64,000 bases of DNA from Pseudoruegeria sp039972875 (GCA_039972875.1 JBDWMA010000054.1:62001-126000); one strand, 5' to 3'; counted from the stretch's first letter, positions 44,426 to 54,313 are shown. Program-made: numbers and translations. Notes: generated by a model from the letters alone, not told the origin.

Positions 44426-45691
44426 ATGACCACCAATGCTCCAAAATTCGCGACCCTCGGCTGTCGTTTGAATGCCTATGAGACAGAGGCGATGAAGGAA
44501 CTGTCCGCGGCGGCCGGTGTGGAAAACGCCGTCGTGGTCAACACCTGCGCCGTCACCGCCGAAGCGGTGCGTAAAGCCCGCCAAGAAATCCGCAAACTAC
44601 GGCGTGATAACCCAAACGCCAAATTAATCGTCACCGGTTGCGCCGCGCAAACCGAGCCTGAGACCTTTGCCAAAATGGATGAGGTCGATTTGGTGGTCGG
44701 CAACACCGAGAAAATGCAGGCAAATACGTGGGAAAACCTACGGGGGCCAGATTTCATCGGGACAACTGAAAAAGTACAAGTCGATGACATCATGTCGGTC
44801 ACGGAAACAGCGGGCCACCTGATTGATGGCTTTGGCACCCGCTCGCGTGCTTATGTTCAAGTTCAAAATGGCTGCGACCACCGTTGCACCTTTTGTATCA
44901 TTCCCTTTGGTCGGGGCAATTCACGCTCGGTCCCTGCTGGCGTTGTCGTTGAACAAATCAAACGGCTGGTAGGCAAAGGCTATAATGAGGTCGTTCTGAC
45001 CGGTGTCGACCTGACGAGCTGGGGTGCAGATCTACCTGCGACGCCAAAGCTTGGCGATTTGGTTATGCGCATCCTTAAATTGGTTCCGGATTTGCCACGT
45101 CTGCGGATCAGTTCCATTGATTCTATCGAAGTCGATGAGAACCTAATGCAAGCCATTGCGACCGAACCAAGGTTGATGCCGCATTTGCACTTATCCCTGC
45201 AGGCAGGCGATAACATGATCCTTAAACGGATGAAACGCCGCCACATGCGCGAGGACGCCATCCGATTTTGCGAAGACGCCAGAAAGCTACGCCCGGATAT
45301 GACCTATGGCGCTGATATCATTGCGGGGTTTCCAACGGAAACCGAGGCTATGTTTCAGAACTCTCTGGATTTGGTCAAAGACTGCGATCTGACGTGGTTG
45401 CATGTCTTCCCCTACTCTGCCCGCGAAGGCACCCCAGCGGCACGGATGCCCGCCGTCAACGGCACCGCAATTAAGGATCGCGCCGCACGTCTACGTGCAG
45501 CGGGTGCGGCTCAGGTTGCGATGCACCTGCAGTCACAAGTGGGGCAAACACATCATATCCTTATGGAAAACACCCATATGGGTCGTACCCAGCAGTTTAC
45601 TGAGGTTACATTTGACACGGCCCAATCCGAAGGCCGGATCATTACCGCGAAAATTACCGGTGTGACCGACAATCAATTACGCGTCGCATGA
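44426..45691 (+). CDS. mtaB: tRNA t6A37 methylthiotransferase MtaB
   Basis: A 421-residue radical SAM enzyme that adds a methylthio group to t6A37 in tRNAs reading ANN codons. The N-terminal MTTase domain has Cys 13, 41 and 72 (LGCRLN, NTCAVT, TGCAAQ) for one cluster; the radical SAM cluster is NGCDHRCTFC (C150, C154, C157), followed by PFGRGNSRS. A TRAM-like tail ends the protein. The ATG follows directly on the dapF stop. Target tRNAs include tRNA-Lys, whose gene lies just upstream. Confidence 0.95.
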   Translation: MTTNAPKFATLGCRLNAYETEAMKELSAAAGVENAVVVNTCAVTAEAVRKARQEIRKLRRDNPNAKLIVTGCAAQTEPETFAKMDEVDLVVGNTEKMQANTWENLRGPDFIGTTEKVQVDDIMSVTETAGHLIDGFGTRSRAYVQVQNGCDHRCTFCIIPFGRGNSRSVPAGVVVEQIKRLVGKGYNEVVLTGVDLTSWGADLPATPKLGDLVMRILKLVPDLPRLRISSIDSIEVDENLMQAIATEPRLMPHLHLSLQAGDNMILKRMKRRHMREDAIRFCEDARKLRPDMTYGADIIAGFPTETEAMFQNSLDLVKDCDLTWLHVFPYSAREGTPAARMPAVNGTAIKDRAARLRAAGAAQVAMHLQSQVGQTHHILMENTHMGRTQQFTEVTFDTAQSEGRIITAKITGVTDNQLRVA

Positions 45692-46326
45692 CAGAACAAA
45701 CGATCCTCTACACGTTTCGGCGTTGTCCTTATGCAATGCGGGCGCGCTTGGCGCTTCATGTTGCGGGCATTCCTTGCGAGCTCCGCGAAATAGTATTGCG
45801 CGATAAAGCGCCAGAATTCCTTGCGCTGTCCCCCAAAGGCACCGTCCCTGTGCTACAGCAAGGGGAGACTTTGCTAGAGGAAAGCCTCGACATCATGCTT
45901 TGGGCCCTCTCCCAAAATGACCCCGAAGGCTGGCTTGCCCATAAGGGTGTTGCCTTGCCCCTGATCAAGCAAAGTGATGGTCCGTTTAAAACCGCGCTTG
46001 ACCGCTATAAATATGGCAGCCGATTTCCGGGGTCCGATGCATCAGATGAACGGGACACTGCATCAGAATTCCTGCGTCACCTCAATCGATTGCTAACGCA
46101 ATCAGAGTTTTTGCATGGTGCGCGACCGACTTTAGCCGATATGGCAATTGTTACCTTTGTCCGGCAATTCGCGTTTGTTGATAAAGAGTGGTTCGACGCA
46201 CAGGATTGGCCAGAGCTTTTGCGCTGGCTATCAGTGTTTTTAGAATCACCTCGGTTCGCGGCAATCATGCATAAATATCCAAAATGGGTGGCCAACGCCC
46301 CCGTTACGCCCTTTCCCGGTCTCTAA
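45688..46326 (+). CDS. glutathione S-transferase family protein
   Basis: A 212-residue thioredoxin-fold transferase. The N-terminal domain has TFRRCPYAMRARLAL, with a CPYA-type active-site Cys, then the GSH contact PKGTVPVL (cis-Pro) and EESLDIMLWAL. The C-terminal helical domain is shortened but present. It overlaps the mtaB stop by 4 bases, so it belongs to the dapF operon. It may be a glutaredoxin-like or Omega-type reductase; the substrate is unknown. Confidence 0.88.
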   Translation: MTEQTILYTFRRCPYAMRARLALHVAGIPCELREIVLRDKAPEFLALSPKGTVPVLQQGETLLEESLDIMLWALSQNDPEGWLAHKGVALPLIKQSDGPFKTALDRYKYGSRFPGSDASDERDTASEFLRHLNRLLTQSEFLHGARPTLADMAIVTFVRQFAFVDKEWFDAQDWPELLRWLSVFLESPRFAAIMHKYPKWVANAPVTPFPGL

Positions 46327-46487
46327 AGAAGACAGCTCGCGCCACAAAAACACGCATCTTCGATACATCTTGCTGCAATTTTTGTGCGAATTTTGCTTAC
46401 CAATTATAAAGCTTTCACAAAAACTCTATCTTATTGGAAAGCAGGAATTCTTCTTGCACCTTTGACAATGATCTGGACAATTGGTCC

Positions 46488-48296
46488 ATGGAAAATACGA
46501 TTTATAAAAGCTGGCCCGAAAGCGCGGCCAAATTGGTGGCTGTGGCCGCCGGACGTGAACCCGCAGACCTTGTGATTAAGGGCGGCACATGGGTGAACGT
46601 CCATACCCGAGAGATCCTCGAAAACCACGACATTGCGATTTCTGAGGGGCGCTTTGCCTATTGCGGGCCTGATGCCTCTCATTGCATCGGAGAGATGACC
46701 GACATCATAGAGGCCAACGGGCGTTACATGATCCCCGGGCTGTGCGACGGGCACATGCATATCGAAAGCGGCATGCTCACTCCGGCTGAATTTGCCCGCG
46801 CCGTCATCCCCCATGGCACTACGAGCATGTTTACCGACCCCCATGAGATCGCCAATGTTCTTGGCTTGCGCGGAGTGCGGCTTATGCACGATGAGGCAAT
46901 GATGCAGCCCATCAACATTTTCACCCAGATGCCTTCCTGCGCCCCGTCAGCACCGGGTCTGGAAACTACAGGGTATGAAATCTCTGCCGAAGACGTCGCA
47001 GAGGCAATGACATGGCCGGGTATCATCGGCCTAGGTGAAATGATGAATTTCCCAGGCGTAATCAATGGCGACCCACAAATGCTCGCTGAGATCGCGGCAA
47101 CCCAAAACGCCGGTAAAACCGTAGGGGGCCACTATGCGAGCCCCGATTTAGGCCCAGCATTCCACGCCTATGCGGCCGGCGGACCCGCGGATGATCACGA
47201 GGGCACCTGCGAGGCAGACGCCATCGCCCGCGTACGTCAGGGTATGCGCCACATGATGCGCCTTGGATCGGCGTGGTATGATGTCGAAAGCCAGATTACT
47301 GCGGTCACCGAAAAGGGTCTGGATTCGCGCGGTTTTATTCTGTGCACCGATGACAGCCACTCCGGCACCCTGATAAACGATGGTCATATGAACCGCGTGT
47401 TGCGTCATGCAATTGATTGCGGATGTGATCCGGTGATCGCTCTGCAAATGGCCACGATCAACACCGCCACGCACTTTGGTCTCGAACGCGAACTCGGATC
47501 CATTGCACCAGGCCGACGGGCGGATGTGATTCTGACCAGCGATCTAAAAACCCTCCCGATAGAGCAGGTCATCGCCCGAGGAATTCCCGTCGCGATGAAC
47601 GGTGAAATCACTGTCGATTGCCCACATTTGGACTGGCCCGCAGATTCCAAGACAACCGTGCATCTAGGCAAGACCCTCAACGCCGCAGATTTTGAGATCG
47701 CAGCCCCGGACGGTGCCAACGCGGTGACTGCCAAAGTCATTGGTGTTGTCGAAAATCAGGCCCCCACCAAGGCATTAACAGCAGAGCTTTCAGTCACCGA
47801 TGGCCGCGTAGACGCAGATGTTTCACAAGACGTCAGCCAAATCGCTCTTGTAGAACGCCATCAGGGCACCGGCGGAGTAACAAACGGATTTGTATCTGGT
47901 TTCGGTTACACCGGTGACATGGCCATTGCATCGACCGTCGCTCATGACAGCCACCATATGATCGTCGTCGGTACCAACCGCTCCGATATGGCCTTGGCCG
48001 CGAACCGACTTGGCGATGTTGGGGGTGGAATTGTGGTATTCAAAGATGGCAAAGAGCTTGCACTGGTTGAATTACCCGTTGCTGGGCTAATGTCTGATGC
48101 CCCCGCCTCTGAGGTCGCCGCAAAAGCAGATGGAATGGTTGCCGCTATGGCCGACTGTGGGTGCACATTGAACAACGCTTATATGCAGCATTCTCTGTTA
48201 GCGCTGGTGGTCATCCCAGAATTGCGGATCTCAGATCTAGGTTTGGTGGATGTGCGCAGCTTTGAACTGACGTCGCTATTTGAACAAAAAGGATAA
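46488..48296 (+). CDS. ade: adenine deaminase
   Basis: A 602-residue metal-dependent amidohydrolase that converts adenine to hypoxanthine. Metal ligands are seen in GLCDGHMHIESGML and TDPHEIANVLG, followed by LCTDDSHSGTLINDGHMN, and the C-terminal domain contains SDAPASEVAAKADGM and GCTLNNAYMQHSLLAL. The start is ATG 46488; an earlier TTG in frame gives 18 further residues of no family likeness. It is followed after 6 bases by AMP nucleosidase, the enzyme that makes its substrate. Confidence 0.94.
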   Translation: MENTIYKSWPESAAKLVAVAAGREPADLVIKGGTWVNVHTREILENHDIAISEGRFAYCGPDASHCIGEMTDIIEANGRYMIPGLCDGHMHIESGMLTPAEFARAVIPHGTTSMFTDPHEIANVLGLRGVRLMHDEAMMQPINIFTQMPSCAPSAPGLETTGYEISAEDVAEAMTWPGIIGLGEMMNFPGVINGDPQMLAEIAATQNAGKTVGGHYASPDLGPAFHAYAAGGPADDHEGTCEADAIARVRQGMRHMMRLGSAWYDVESQITAVTEKGLDSRGFILCTDDSHSGTLINDGHMNRVLRHAIDCGCDPVIALQMATINTATHFGLERELGSIAPGRRADVILTSDLKTLPIEQVIARGIPVAMNGEITVDCPHLDWPADSKTTVHLGKTLNAADFEIAAPDGANAVTAKVIGVVENQAPTKALTAELSVTDGRVDADVSQDVSQIALVERHQGTGGVTNGFVSGFGYTGDMAIASTVAHDSHHMIVVGTNRSDMALAANRLGDVGGGIVVFKDGKELALVELPVAGLMSDAPASEVAAKADGMVAAMADCGCTLNNAYMQHSLLALVVIPELRISDLGLVDVRSFELTSLFEQKG

Positions 48297-48302
48297 TAAA
48301 AA

Positions 48303-49787
48303 ATGGCTATAAAATCCATGAACCTGCCCCTACACACACCAGCCACCCCGAGCCCCGAAACCTTTGATGACCCTAAAAAGGCGGTCGAACGACTGCTGGA
48401 GCTTTACCGATCTGCAACCATCTATCTAACAGAACGGTTTGCAGACGCGGTCTCAGGCAAAGAGCCCAAAGCACGGTTTCGCGCCTTTTACCCCGAAATC
48501 CGGCTTACGACGACAAGCTATGCAAAAATTGACAGCCGCTTGAGCTATGGGCATGTAGCGGCACCTGGAACCTATGCCACCACGGTTACACGTCCAGATC
48601 TGTTTGCAAATTATCTGGAACAACAGCTCTCGCTTTTGATCGAAAATCACGGTGTTCCAGTAACCATTGATGTCTCTTCCACTCCGATGCCCGTGCATTT
48701 TGCAGTGGCCAACGTGCCAGAGATCAAAGTCCCCCAAGAGGGGGCGCTAACGTTTACATTGCGCGACTATTTTGATGTTCCGGATCTGCAGACGACCAAC
48801 GACGATATCGCAAATGGAAACCTCGAAGAAGACGCCGATGGCGTGCACCCCCTCGCCCCCTTTACCGCACAACGGGTCGACTATTCACTTGCACGACTCT
48901 CCCACTACACCGCTACGGATGCAGAACATTTTCAAAACCACGTGTTGTTCACCAACTACCAGTTCTACGTCGAAGAATTCGAAGCATACGCGCGCGCCAT
49001 GCTTGCTGATCCAAAATCTGGTTACGTCAGCTTTGTCAGCACCGGCAATATAGAAATCTCAGATGCAGAGACCCCGATCACGGCACCCGACAAGCTGCCG
49101 CAAATGCCAACCTATCATCTGAAACGCGCAGATGGTGGTGGCATTACCTTGGTCAACATTGGCGTAGGCCCTTCGAATGCAAAAACTGCCACGGATCACA
49201 TCGCCGTGCTACGGCCCCATGCTTGGCTAATGGTCGGGCACTGCGCTGGCTTGCGGAATTCGCAAAGCCTTGGTGATTTTGTCCTCGCCCACGCCTATCT
49301 GCGCGAAGATCACGTTTTGGATGACGACCTTCCAGTGTGGGTACCGATCCCAGCGTTGGCTGAGATCCAAATTGCCCTAGAAGACGCCGTCGCATCCGTG
49401 ACCGAACTAAAGGGATACGAGTTAAAACGGATCATGCGCACTGGCACAGTGGCAACAATTGACAATCGCAACTGGGAGCTGCGAGATCATTCAGGTCCGG
49501 TCAAAAGGCTCTCACAATCACGGGCAATTGCACTGGATATGGAAAGTGCAACAATTGCCGCCAATGGATTCCGATTCCGCGTGCCATATGGCACTTTACT
49601 TTGTGTCTCAGACAAACCATTGCATGGCGAGTTAAAGCTCCCTGGGATGGCGTCGGATTTCTATAAAACACAGGTCTCTCGGCACTTGCAGATCGGAATT
49701 CATGCGATGGAGTTGCTCCGAGAAATGCCCCTTGAACGCATCCATTCTCGGAAATTGCGCAGTTTTGAGGAAACCGCTTTCCTTTGA
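48303..49787 (+). CDS. amn: AMP nucleosidase
   Basis: A 494-residue enzyme that splits AMP into adenine and ribose 5-phosphate. The N-terminal regulatory domain (about 1-180) includes YGHVAAPGTYATTVTRP. The C-terminal nucleoside phosphorylase-fold domain has VGHCAGLRNSQSLGDFVLAH and LDMESATIAANGFRFRVPYG, with the Met-Glu pair that binds ribose, then LLCVSDKPLHGELKLPG. Together with ade it forms an AMP to hypoxanthine route that could feed urate formation. Confidence 0.95.
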   Translation: MAIKSMNLPLHTPATPSPETFDDPKKAVERLLELYRSATIYLTERFADAVSGKEPKARFRAFYPEIRLTTTSYAKIDSRLSYGHVAAPGTYATTVTRPDLFANYLEQQLSLLIENHGVPVTIDVSSTPMPVHFAVANVPEIKVPQEGALTFTLRDYFDVPDLQTTNDDIANGNLEEDADGVHPLAPFTAQRVDYSLARLSHYTATDAEHFQNHVLFTNYQFYVEEFEAYARAMLADPKSGYVSFVSTGNIEISDAETPITAPDKLPQMPTYHLKRADGGGITLVNIGVGPSNAKTATDHIAVLRPHAWLMVGHCAGLRNSQSLGDFVLAHAYLREDHVLDDDLPVWVPIPALAEIQIALEDAVASVTELKGYELKRIMRTGTVATIDNRNWELRDHSGPVKRLSQSRAIALDMESATIAANGFRFRVPYGTLLCVSDKPLHGELKLPGMASDFYKTQVSRHLQIGIHAMELLREMPLERIHSRKLRSFEETAFL

Positions 49788-49930
49788 CACCACGTAAATC
49801 CACAAAAACGCGCAAAATCCGCCGATTTCACCAAGAATGTATACACAGATTGTTGTGTCTTACCCCAACATTGCGTTTAATGCCGGTCATAAGGCCCCAA
49901 GTATCGGGCAGAAATGAGGAGACCATATAA

Positions 49931-50218
49931 ATGGCAAAACCAATGACAAAAACCCAACTCGTAGCTGCTCTGGCCGAGGAACTGGGCGGTGATAAGAAAT
50001 CTGCATCCGCTGCACTGGACGCGGTAATTGGCGTGATTACCAAAGAAGTTTCCGCAGGCGGTGCTGTAACCCTTCCAGGCGTTGGTAAAATCTATTGCCG
50101 TGAACGTCCTGAGCGTATGGTACGCAATCCTGCCACAGGTGAACAAATCAAAAAAGAAGCCGACAAGGTTGTTAAAATGACAATCGCAAAAGCGCTGAAA
50201 GATAGCGTGAATGGCTAA
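49931..50218 (+). CDS. HU family DNA-binding protein
   Basis: A 95-residue nucleoid protein. The HU fold is visible: MTKTQLVAALAEELGGDKKS, then GGAVTLPGVGKIYCRERPER and RMVRNPATGEQIKKEADKVV, with the RNPATGE arm that enters the minor groove. A clear AGGAG box precedes the start and a strong terminator follows, as for a highly expressed single gene. Confidence 0.95.
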   Translation: MAKPMTKTQLVAALAEELGGDKKSASAALDAVIGVITKEVSAGGAVTLPGVGKIYCRERPERMVRNPATGEQIKKEADKVVKMTIAKALKDSVNG

Positions 50219-50243
50219 CGCATCCACATGTGATGTGTTTTGC

Positions 50244-50270
50244 AGGCCGCCCAGTGGGCGGCCTTTTTCT
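50244..50270 (+). terminator. intrinsic terminator of the HU gene
   Basis: AGGCCGCCC and GGGCGGCCT form the stem around a short loop, followed by TTTTTCTTT. Confidence 0.93.
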
Positions 50271-50398
50271 TTGCGCAGTCTTTGTCTGCTCATTTTGCAT
50301 ATAACATAATTTCCCAATTCACGCCGGTGACGTGGTTGTGAACACAGTAAATACAATGTTGAGGTGACAGCCTTAGCTGATTTCGCCACAAAGACACC

Positions 50399-51112
50399 AT
50401 GGACCTTTTGTTCGCATATGGTGCCGGTCTTTTGACCCTTATTAACCCCTGTGTTTTGCCGGTGTTGCCAATTGTATTGGCGACTGCATTGCAGGCTGAT
50501 GCACGTGGACCTATAGCTCTTGCGGCTGGTATGAGCCTTGCTTTTGTTAGCCTTGGGCTTTTAATTAGCTCTGCTGGATATGCGCTTGGCCTTTCAGAGG
50601 AACTGGTGTCACAGGCTGCCGCAGTGATGATGATTGTATTTGGGGTCGTTCTTCTTTTTTCAAGGCTCAGCGCCGTATTTGCATCGGCAACGTCAGGACT
50701 TTCATCACGCGCTGATTCAGAAATTGACGGATTGGATCGCGGTACATTACGTGGCCAATTTCTAGGCGGAATCCTATTGGGTGCTGTTTGGAGCCCCTGC
50801 GTCGGCCCCACCCTTGGCGGCGCTATATCGCTGGCCTCACAAGGCGGCAGTCTAATCTGGGCCGGGTCGGTTATGTTCGCATTCGCCATTGGTGTATCCA
50901 CAATCATCCTGTTTCTGGCATATGGCACCCGGTCCGTTTTGGTTAAACGACAAGCGACCATGCGCAAAATTGCCACGCGCTCCCGCCCTATTCTTGGAGG
51001 GGTCTTTATTTTCGTTGGGGTCGCGATACTGATGCGCTGGCATCATATTGCCGAAGCATGGGCCGTCCAAAACTTGCCAGCATGGCTCACTGATTTATCT
51101 GTTTCTTTGTAA
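50399..51112 (+). CDS. CcdA-type cytochrome c biogenesis/thiol-disulfide membrane protein
   Basis: A 237-residue protein with six membrane helices. The two redox cysteines that define the family are C18 in INPCVLPVLP and C134 in VWSPCVGPTLGG. CcdA moves electrons from cytoplasmic thioredoxin across the membrane to periplasmic acceptors. The acceptor is probably the thioredoxin-like protein encoded 16 bases downstream. Confidence 0.92.
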   Translation: MDLLFAYGAGLLTLINPCVLPVLPIVLATALQADARGPIALAAGMSLAFVSLGLLISSAGYALGLSEELVSQAAAVMMIVFGVVLLFSRLSAVFASATSGLSSRADSEIDGLDRGTLRGQFLGGILLGAVWSPCVGPTLGGAISLASQGGSLIWAGSVMFAFAIGVSTIILFLAYGTRSVLVKRQATMRKIATRSRPILGGVFIFVGVAILMRWHHIAEAWAVQNLPAWLTDLSVSL

Positions 51113-51128
51113 CACTAGGAGGAATATT

Positions 51129-51542
51129 ATGAACAGAAGACAATTCACGATTTTGGCAGGTGCATCTGCGCTGGTTCCAGTTTGGGCTCAAGCTAAAACA
51201 ACCAACTATTCACCCGGCCTCGTAGATCAAGAACTGGCCGCCGGAAAAACCGTGTTTTTAGATTTTAGAGCTGATTGGTGTTCAACCTGCGCTTCGCAAG
51301 AGCGTACAATCGAAAAACTGATGTCAGAAAACCCCGACTATGCGGCGAATGTAAGTTTTATCAACGTCGATTGGGATCAGTTTCGTTCGGCAGAATTAAC
51401 AAAGCGCCTCAAGATTCCACGTCGGTCCACGTTGGTAGTTTTAAAAGGCGACAAAGAATTGGGGCGGATCGTTGCGGGTGTCTCAAAGAAAGATATCAAA
51501 GCCTTGATGGACACGGCCCTGGCCGCCGCCCAAAGCGCATAA
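51129..51542 (+). CDS. exported thioredoxin-like protein
   Basis: A 137-residue protein. The start MNRRQFTILAGASALVPVWAQA looks like a twin-arginine signal. The mature part is a thioredoxin fold of the DsbD gamma-domain type with DFRADWCSTCASQERT (C51, C54) and the cis-Pro in KIPRRSTLVV. It is preceded by AGGAGG and cotranscribed with the CcdA-like gene, so the pair resembles a split DsbD. Clients are unknown. Confidence 0.88.
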   Translation: MNRRQFTILAGASALVPVWAQAKTTNYSPGLVDQELAAGKTVFLDFRADWCSTCASQERTIEKLMSENPDYAANVSFINVDWDQFRSAELTKRLKIPRRSTLVVLKGDKELGRIVAGVSKKDIKALMDTALAAAQSA

Positions 51543-51604
51543 GATGAAAATCTTCGACAGCCGGAGGTTTTCGTTAAAATAAATGTGGGGCCTATTTGGT
51601 CTAA

Positions 51605-52273
51605 TTAATCTTGCCTCCATGCATCTGGAAGTTCACAACCGATTTCTTCGGCAAAACCTTCCAGAAAGCTGACCATTCTCTGGACACGCACTTGTCCGAT
51701 CGCTTGGCCTGTTGGTGTGGCAAGCCCCTGTGCAAGGACCAATAGTTTAACCTTCCAATGGTCGATTGAATATTTGTAGTCATCTAAATCGCGAGAGCAC
51801 GCAAACGGATCCTCTGGATGATACAGCGTTCGACGCATGGCACCCGCTACTGAAAACGTACGGGCAATACCGACAGCTCCAAGTGCATCCAAGCGATCTG
51901 CATCCCGAAGTATCAGTGCATCGATTGATCTGGGAAGAATACCCGCCGAAAAACTGTGCGCCTCTATAGCATGTTGTGTCGCTTGAATTTCCGACTCATC
52001 ATACCCTAGGGAGTCCAAATGGAGCGCCGCTGCCTCTGCCGAAAGTGAAGAGGCATGAGCACGGTTTTCACTGTTTTTGGGAATATTGATAAGATCATGC
52101 AAATATGACCCCGCAAGTAAAACCCTAGGGTTTCCTGCGCGTTCACCCTGAGAAATATGTTGGCAGGACAGCCAGACCCGATCCAGATGAGCAAGATCAT
52201 GGGCGCTGTCCTGGACCATTTCTGTTTCAGCAATACGCCTGAGCGATGCTCTTAGGGGTTCGTATTCAGCCAA
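51605..52273 (-). CDS. HD domain phosphohydrolase
   Basis: A 222-residue HD-domain protein. Metal ligands are seen in SAHDLAHLDRV (His-Asp, about 24), SYLHDL (about 51-56) with a later His in THAIEAHSF, and the Asp in LRDADRLDALG. This is the YedJ/YpgQ-type family of nucleotide or phosphoester hydrolases. Its start overlaps the end of aroC by 8 bases, so the two genes are cotranscribed. The substrate is unknown. Confidence 0.88.
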   Translation of the reverse strand: MAEYEPLRASLRRIAETEMVQDSAHDLAHLDRVWLSCQHISQGERAGNPRVLLAGSYLHDLINIPKNSENRAHASSLSAEAAALHLDSLGYDESEIQATQHAIEAHSFSAGILPRSIDALILRDADRLDALGAVGIARTFSVAGAMRRTLYHPEDPFACSRDLDDYKYSIDHWKVKLLVLAQGLATPTGQAIGQVRVQRMVSFLEGFAEEIGCELPDAWRQD

Positions 52274-53369
52274 TATGGCCCCGGTTTTCGCCGATTTGAC
52301 CGCGATGCAAGAGCATGTGGTCCAAGATGACGCAAGCCATCATCGCCTCTCCCACGGGGACAGCTCTGATGCCGACACAGGGGTCGTGGCGTCCTTTTGT
52401 AATGATTTCGGCAGCCTGTCCAGATTTCGTGATGGTTTGGCGGGTGTTCAGGATCGATGACGTCGGCTTTACAGCAAAGCGAACCACCAGATCCTGACCA
52501 GTGCTAATGCCACCTAAAATACCGCCTGCGTGATTTGAGGAAAAGGTTGGTTTGCCATCGTTGCCCATGAATATTTCATCAGCGTTTTCAACCCCCGTCA
52601 GATTGGCCGCAGCCATGCCTTCCCCGATCTCAACACCTTTGACCGCATTGATTGACATCATAGCCGCTGCAAGGTCTGTATCAATCTTAGCATAGACTGG
52701 GGCACCCAAGCCCGCAGGGACGCCTCTGGCGACAACTTCTACAACACCACCAACAGAATTACCGTCTTTGCGGAGGGCGTTCAGATACTCCTCCCAGTCT
52801 TTGGCAGCTTGGGCATCCGGAGTCCAAAACGGGTTCTGTTCGATCTGATCCCAATCAAAGCGATTCCGATCAATACTATGAGGGCCAATCTGCGTCATGT
52901 ATCCGGTAATCTGAATATTCGGAGCAATGGCCTTTATTGCTTCACGCGCAAGGCCGCCAGCCGCTACACGCGCTGCGGTTTCCCGAGCAGAAGAACGCCC
53001 ACCACCGCGATGGTCGCGAATACCGTATTTCTGCCAATAGGTGATATCTGCATGGCCGGGACGGAATTTTTCAACAATTTCGCCATAATCCTTTGAGCGC
53101 TGATCCGTGTTTTCGATCATCAGCTGAATAGGCGTTCCGGTGGTTTGCCCCTCAAACACCCCAGATAGGATTCTCACTGCGTCCGGTTCTTTGCGTTGGG
53201 TCGTGAATTTGTTCTGACCCGGTTTGCGTTTATCCAACCAATGCTGGATCATTTCTTCTGTGATAGCCACGCCCGGAGGACATCCATCGACAGTGGCTCC
53301 AAGGGCGGGGCCATGGCTCTCTCCCCAAGTGGTGACGCGGAATAGGTGACCGAATGTATTCATCGACAT
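52266..53369 (-). CDS. aroC: chorismate synthase
   Basis: A 367-residue enzyme that makes chorismate from EPSP with reduced FMN, the last step of the shikimate pathway. Signatures are FRVTTWGESHGPALGATVDG at the N-terminus, GGGRSSARETAARVAAGG in the middle and HDPCVGIRAVPVGEAMMACV near the end. It ends 4 bases inside the HD hydrolase gene. No other aro genes are nearby. Confidence 0.98.
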   Translation of the reverse strand: MSMNTFGHLFRVTTWGESHGPALGATVDGCPPGVAITEEMIQHWLDKRKPGQNKFTTQRKEPDAVRILSGVFEGQTTGTPIQLMIENTDQRSKDYGEIVEKFRPGHADITYWQKYGIRDHRGGGRSSARETAARVAAGGLAREAIKAIAPNIQITGYMTQIGPHSIDRNRFDWDQIEQNPFWTPDAQAAKDWEEYLNALRKDGNSVGGVVEVVARGVPAGLGAPVYAKIDTDLAAAMMSINAVKGVEIGEGMAAANLTGVENADEIFMGNDGKPTFSSNHAGGILGGISTGQDLVVRFAVKPTSSILNTRQTITKSGQAAEIITKGRHDPCVGIRAVPVGEAMMACVILDHMLLHRGQIGENRGHIG

Positions 53370-53443
53370 GGGGTGTGCTCCTTAGTTTCAACGGGGTTTA
53401 ACGCTTTGACCAAGAGGGCTCAAGTGAAAGCCATCCACAAACA

Positions 53444-53473
53444 AAAAACGCGCCCCGAATAGGGACGCGTTTC
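53444..53473 (-). terminator. intrinsic terminator of the petABC operon
   Basis: On the minus strand, AAACGCGTCCC pairs with GGGGCGCGTTT around a 5-base loop, followed by TTTTTTG. It lies about 25 bases after the petC stop. Confidence 0.9.
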
Positions 53474-53498
53474 AAAATTGTTCACACAGGAAAAGAAA

Positions 53499-54293
53499 TT
53501 AGGCTTCTTTTGCCTTTTTCTTGATCGGTGCCCAAAGACGTTTGTTGGTCAGATACATCAAAACCGCAAAGATTGTCAGAAACAAAACACCTGTGAAGCC
53601 CGCTTGTTTACGTGCCATCATTTTTGGTTCTGCTGTCCACATTAAGAATGCGGAGACATCTTCAGCCATGTGATGTGCTGAATTGGAGTGACCATCGTCA
53701 AAATCAACCAGTTCTTCGGACAATGGGGGTGCCATAGCAATCCAGCCGCCCGGGAAGGCCGTGTTTTCATAAAACACAGAACCCGCCTGCTCTTTCTCTT
53801 CACCGGTGTAGCCTGTGAGTATCGAAGCAATATATTCCGGGCCACCCATGCCTTTGACGATCTGATTGATCCCCAGACCAGCAGGTCCGTGGAATCCTGC
53901 ACGAGCTTTGGCCATCAAGGTCAAATCGGGCGCATTTTCCAAGTTGGACGGTGGAAATTTATCCGCAGGCGTAGCAGGGCGTGTGTCATCCAAAGCTGGA
54001 TCGAAAACATCAAAGCCTTCGGCATAGGCTCGGACTTCGTCAGCAGTGTAATGCGGTCCACCATCATCACCAAGGTTACGGAAGTTCAGGAATTTCATGC
54101 CGTGGCACGCTGAACAAACCTCAGTGTAGATTTTCAGACCCCGACGCAGCTGTTCCTGATCGAATTTGCCAAATGGCCCCTCGAAAGAAAACGCAAAGTC
54201 TTCGATGTGCTGTTCGCCACCGCCAGCGGCATATGCGCCACCGGTGGTCAGAGCCAGCGCTGTAAGCGCGGTGAGTGCGAGTTTCTTGATCAT
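53499..54293 (-). CDS. petC: cytochrome c1 of the bc1 complex
   Basis: A 264-residue cytochrome c1. The start is the Met of MIKKLALTALTALAL, a signal peptide cut after AYA; an ATG 8 codons upstream overlaps petB. Heme attaches at CSACH (C60, C63, H64), and the axial Met is probably in WIAMAPPLSEEL. One C-terminal anchor (GVLFLTIFAVLMYLT) holds it in the membrane. It is the last gene of the operon. Confidence 0.96.
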   Translation of the reverse strand: MIKKLALTALTALALTTGGAYAAGGGEQHIEDFAFSFEGPFGKFDQEQLRRGLKIYTEVCSACHGMKFLNFRNLGDDGGPHYTADEVRAYAEGFDVFDPALDDTRPATPADKFPPSNLENAPDLTLMAKARAGFHGPAGLGINQIVKGMGGPEYIASILTGYTGEEKEQAGSVFYENTAFPGGWIAMAPPLSEELVDFDDGHSNSAHHMAEDVSAFLMWTAEPKMMARKQAGFTGVLFLTIFAVLMYLTNKRLWAPIKKKAKEA

Positions 54294-54313
54294 TGTTCTC
54301 TTGATCCTCTTTC

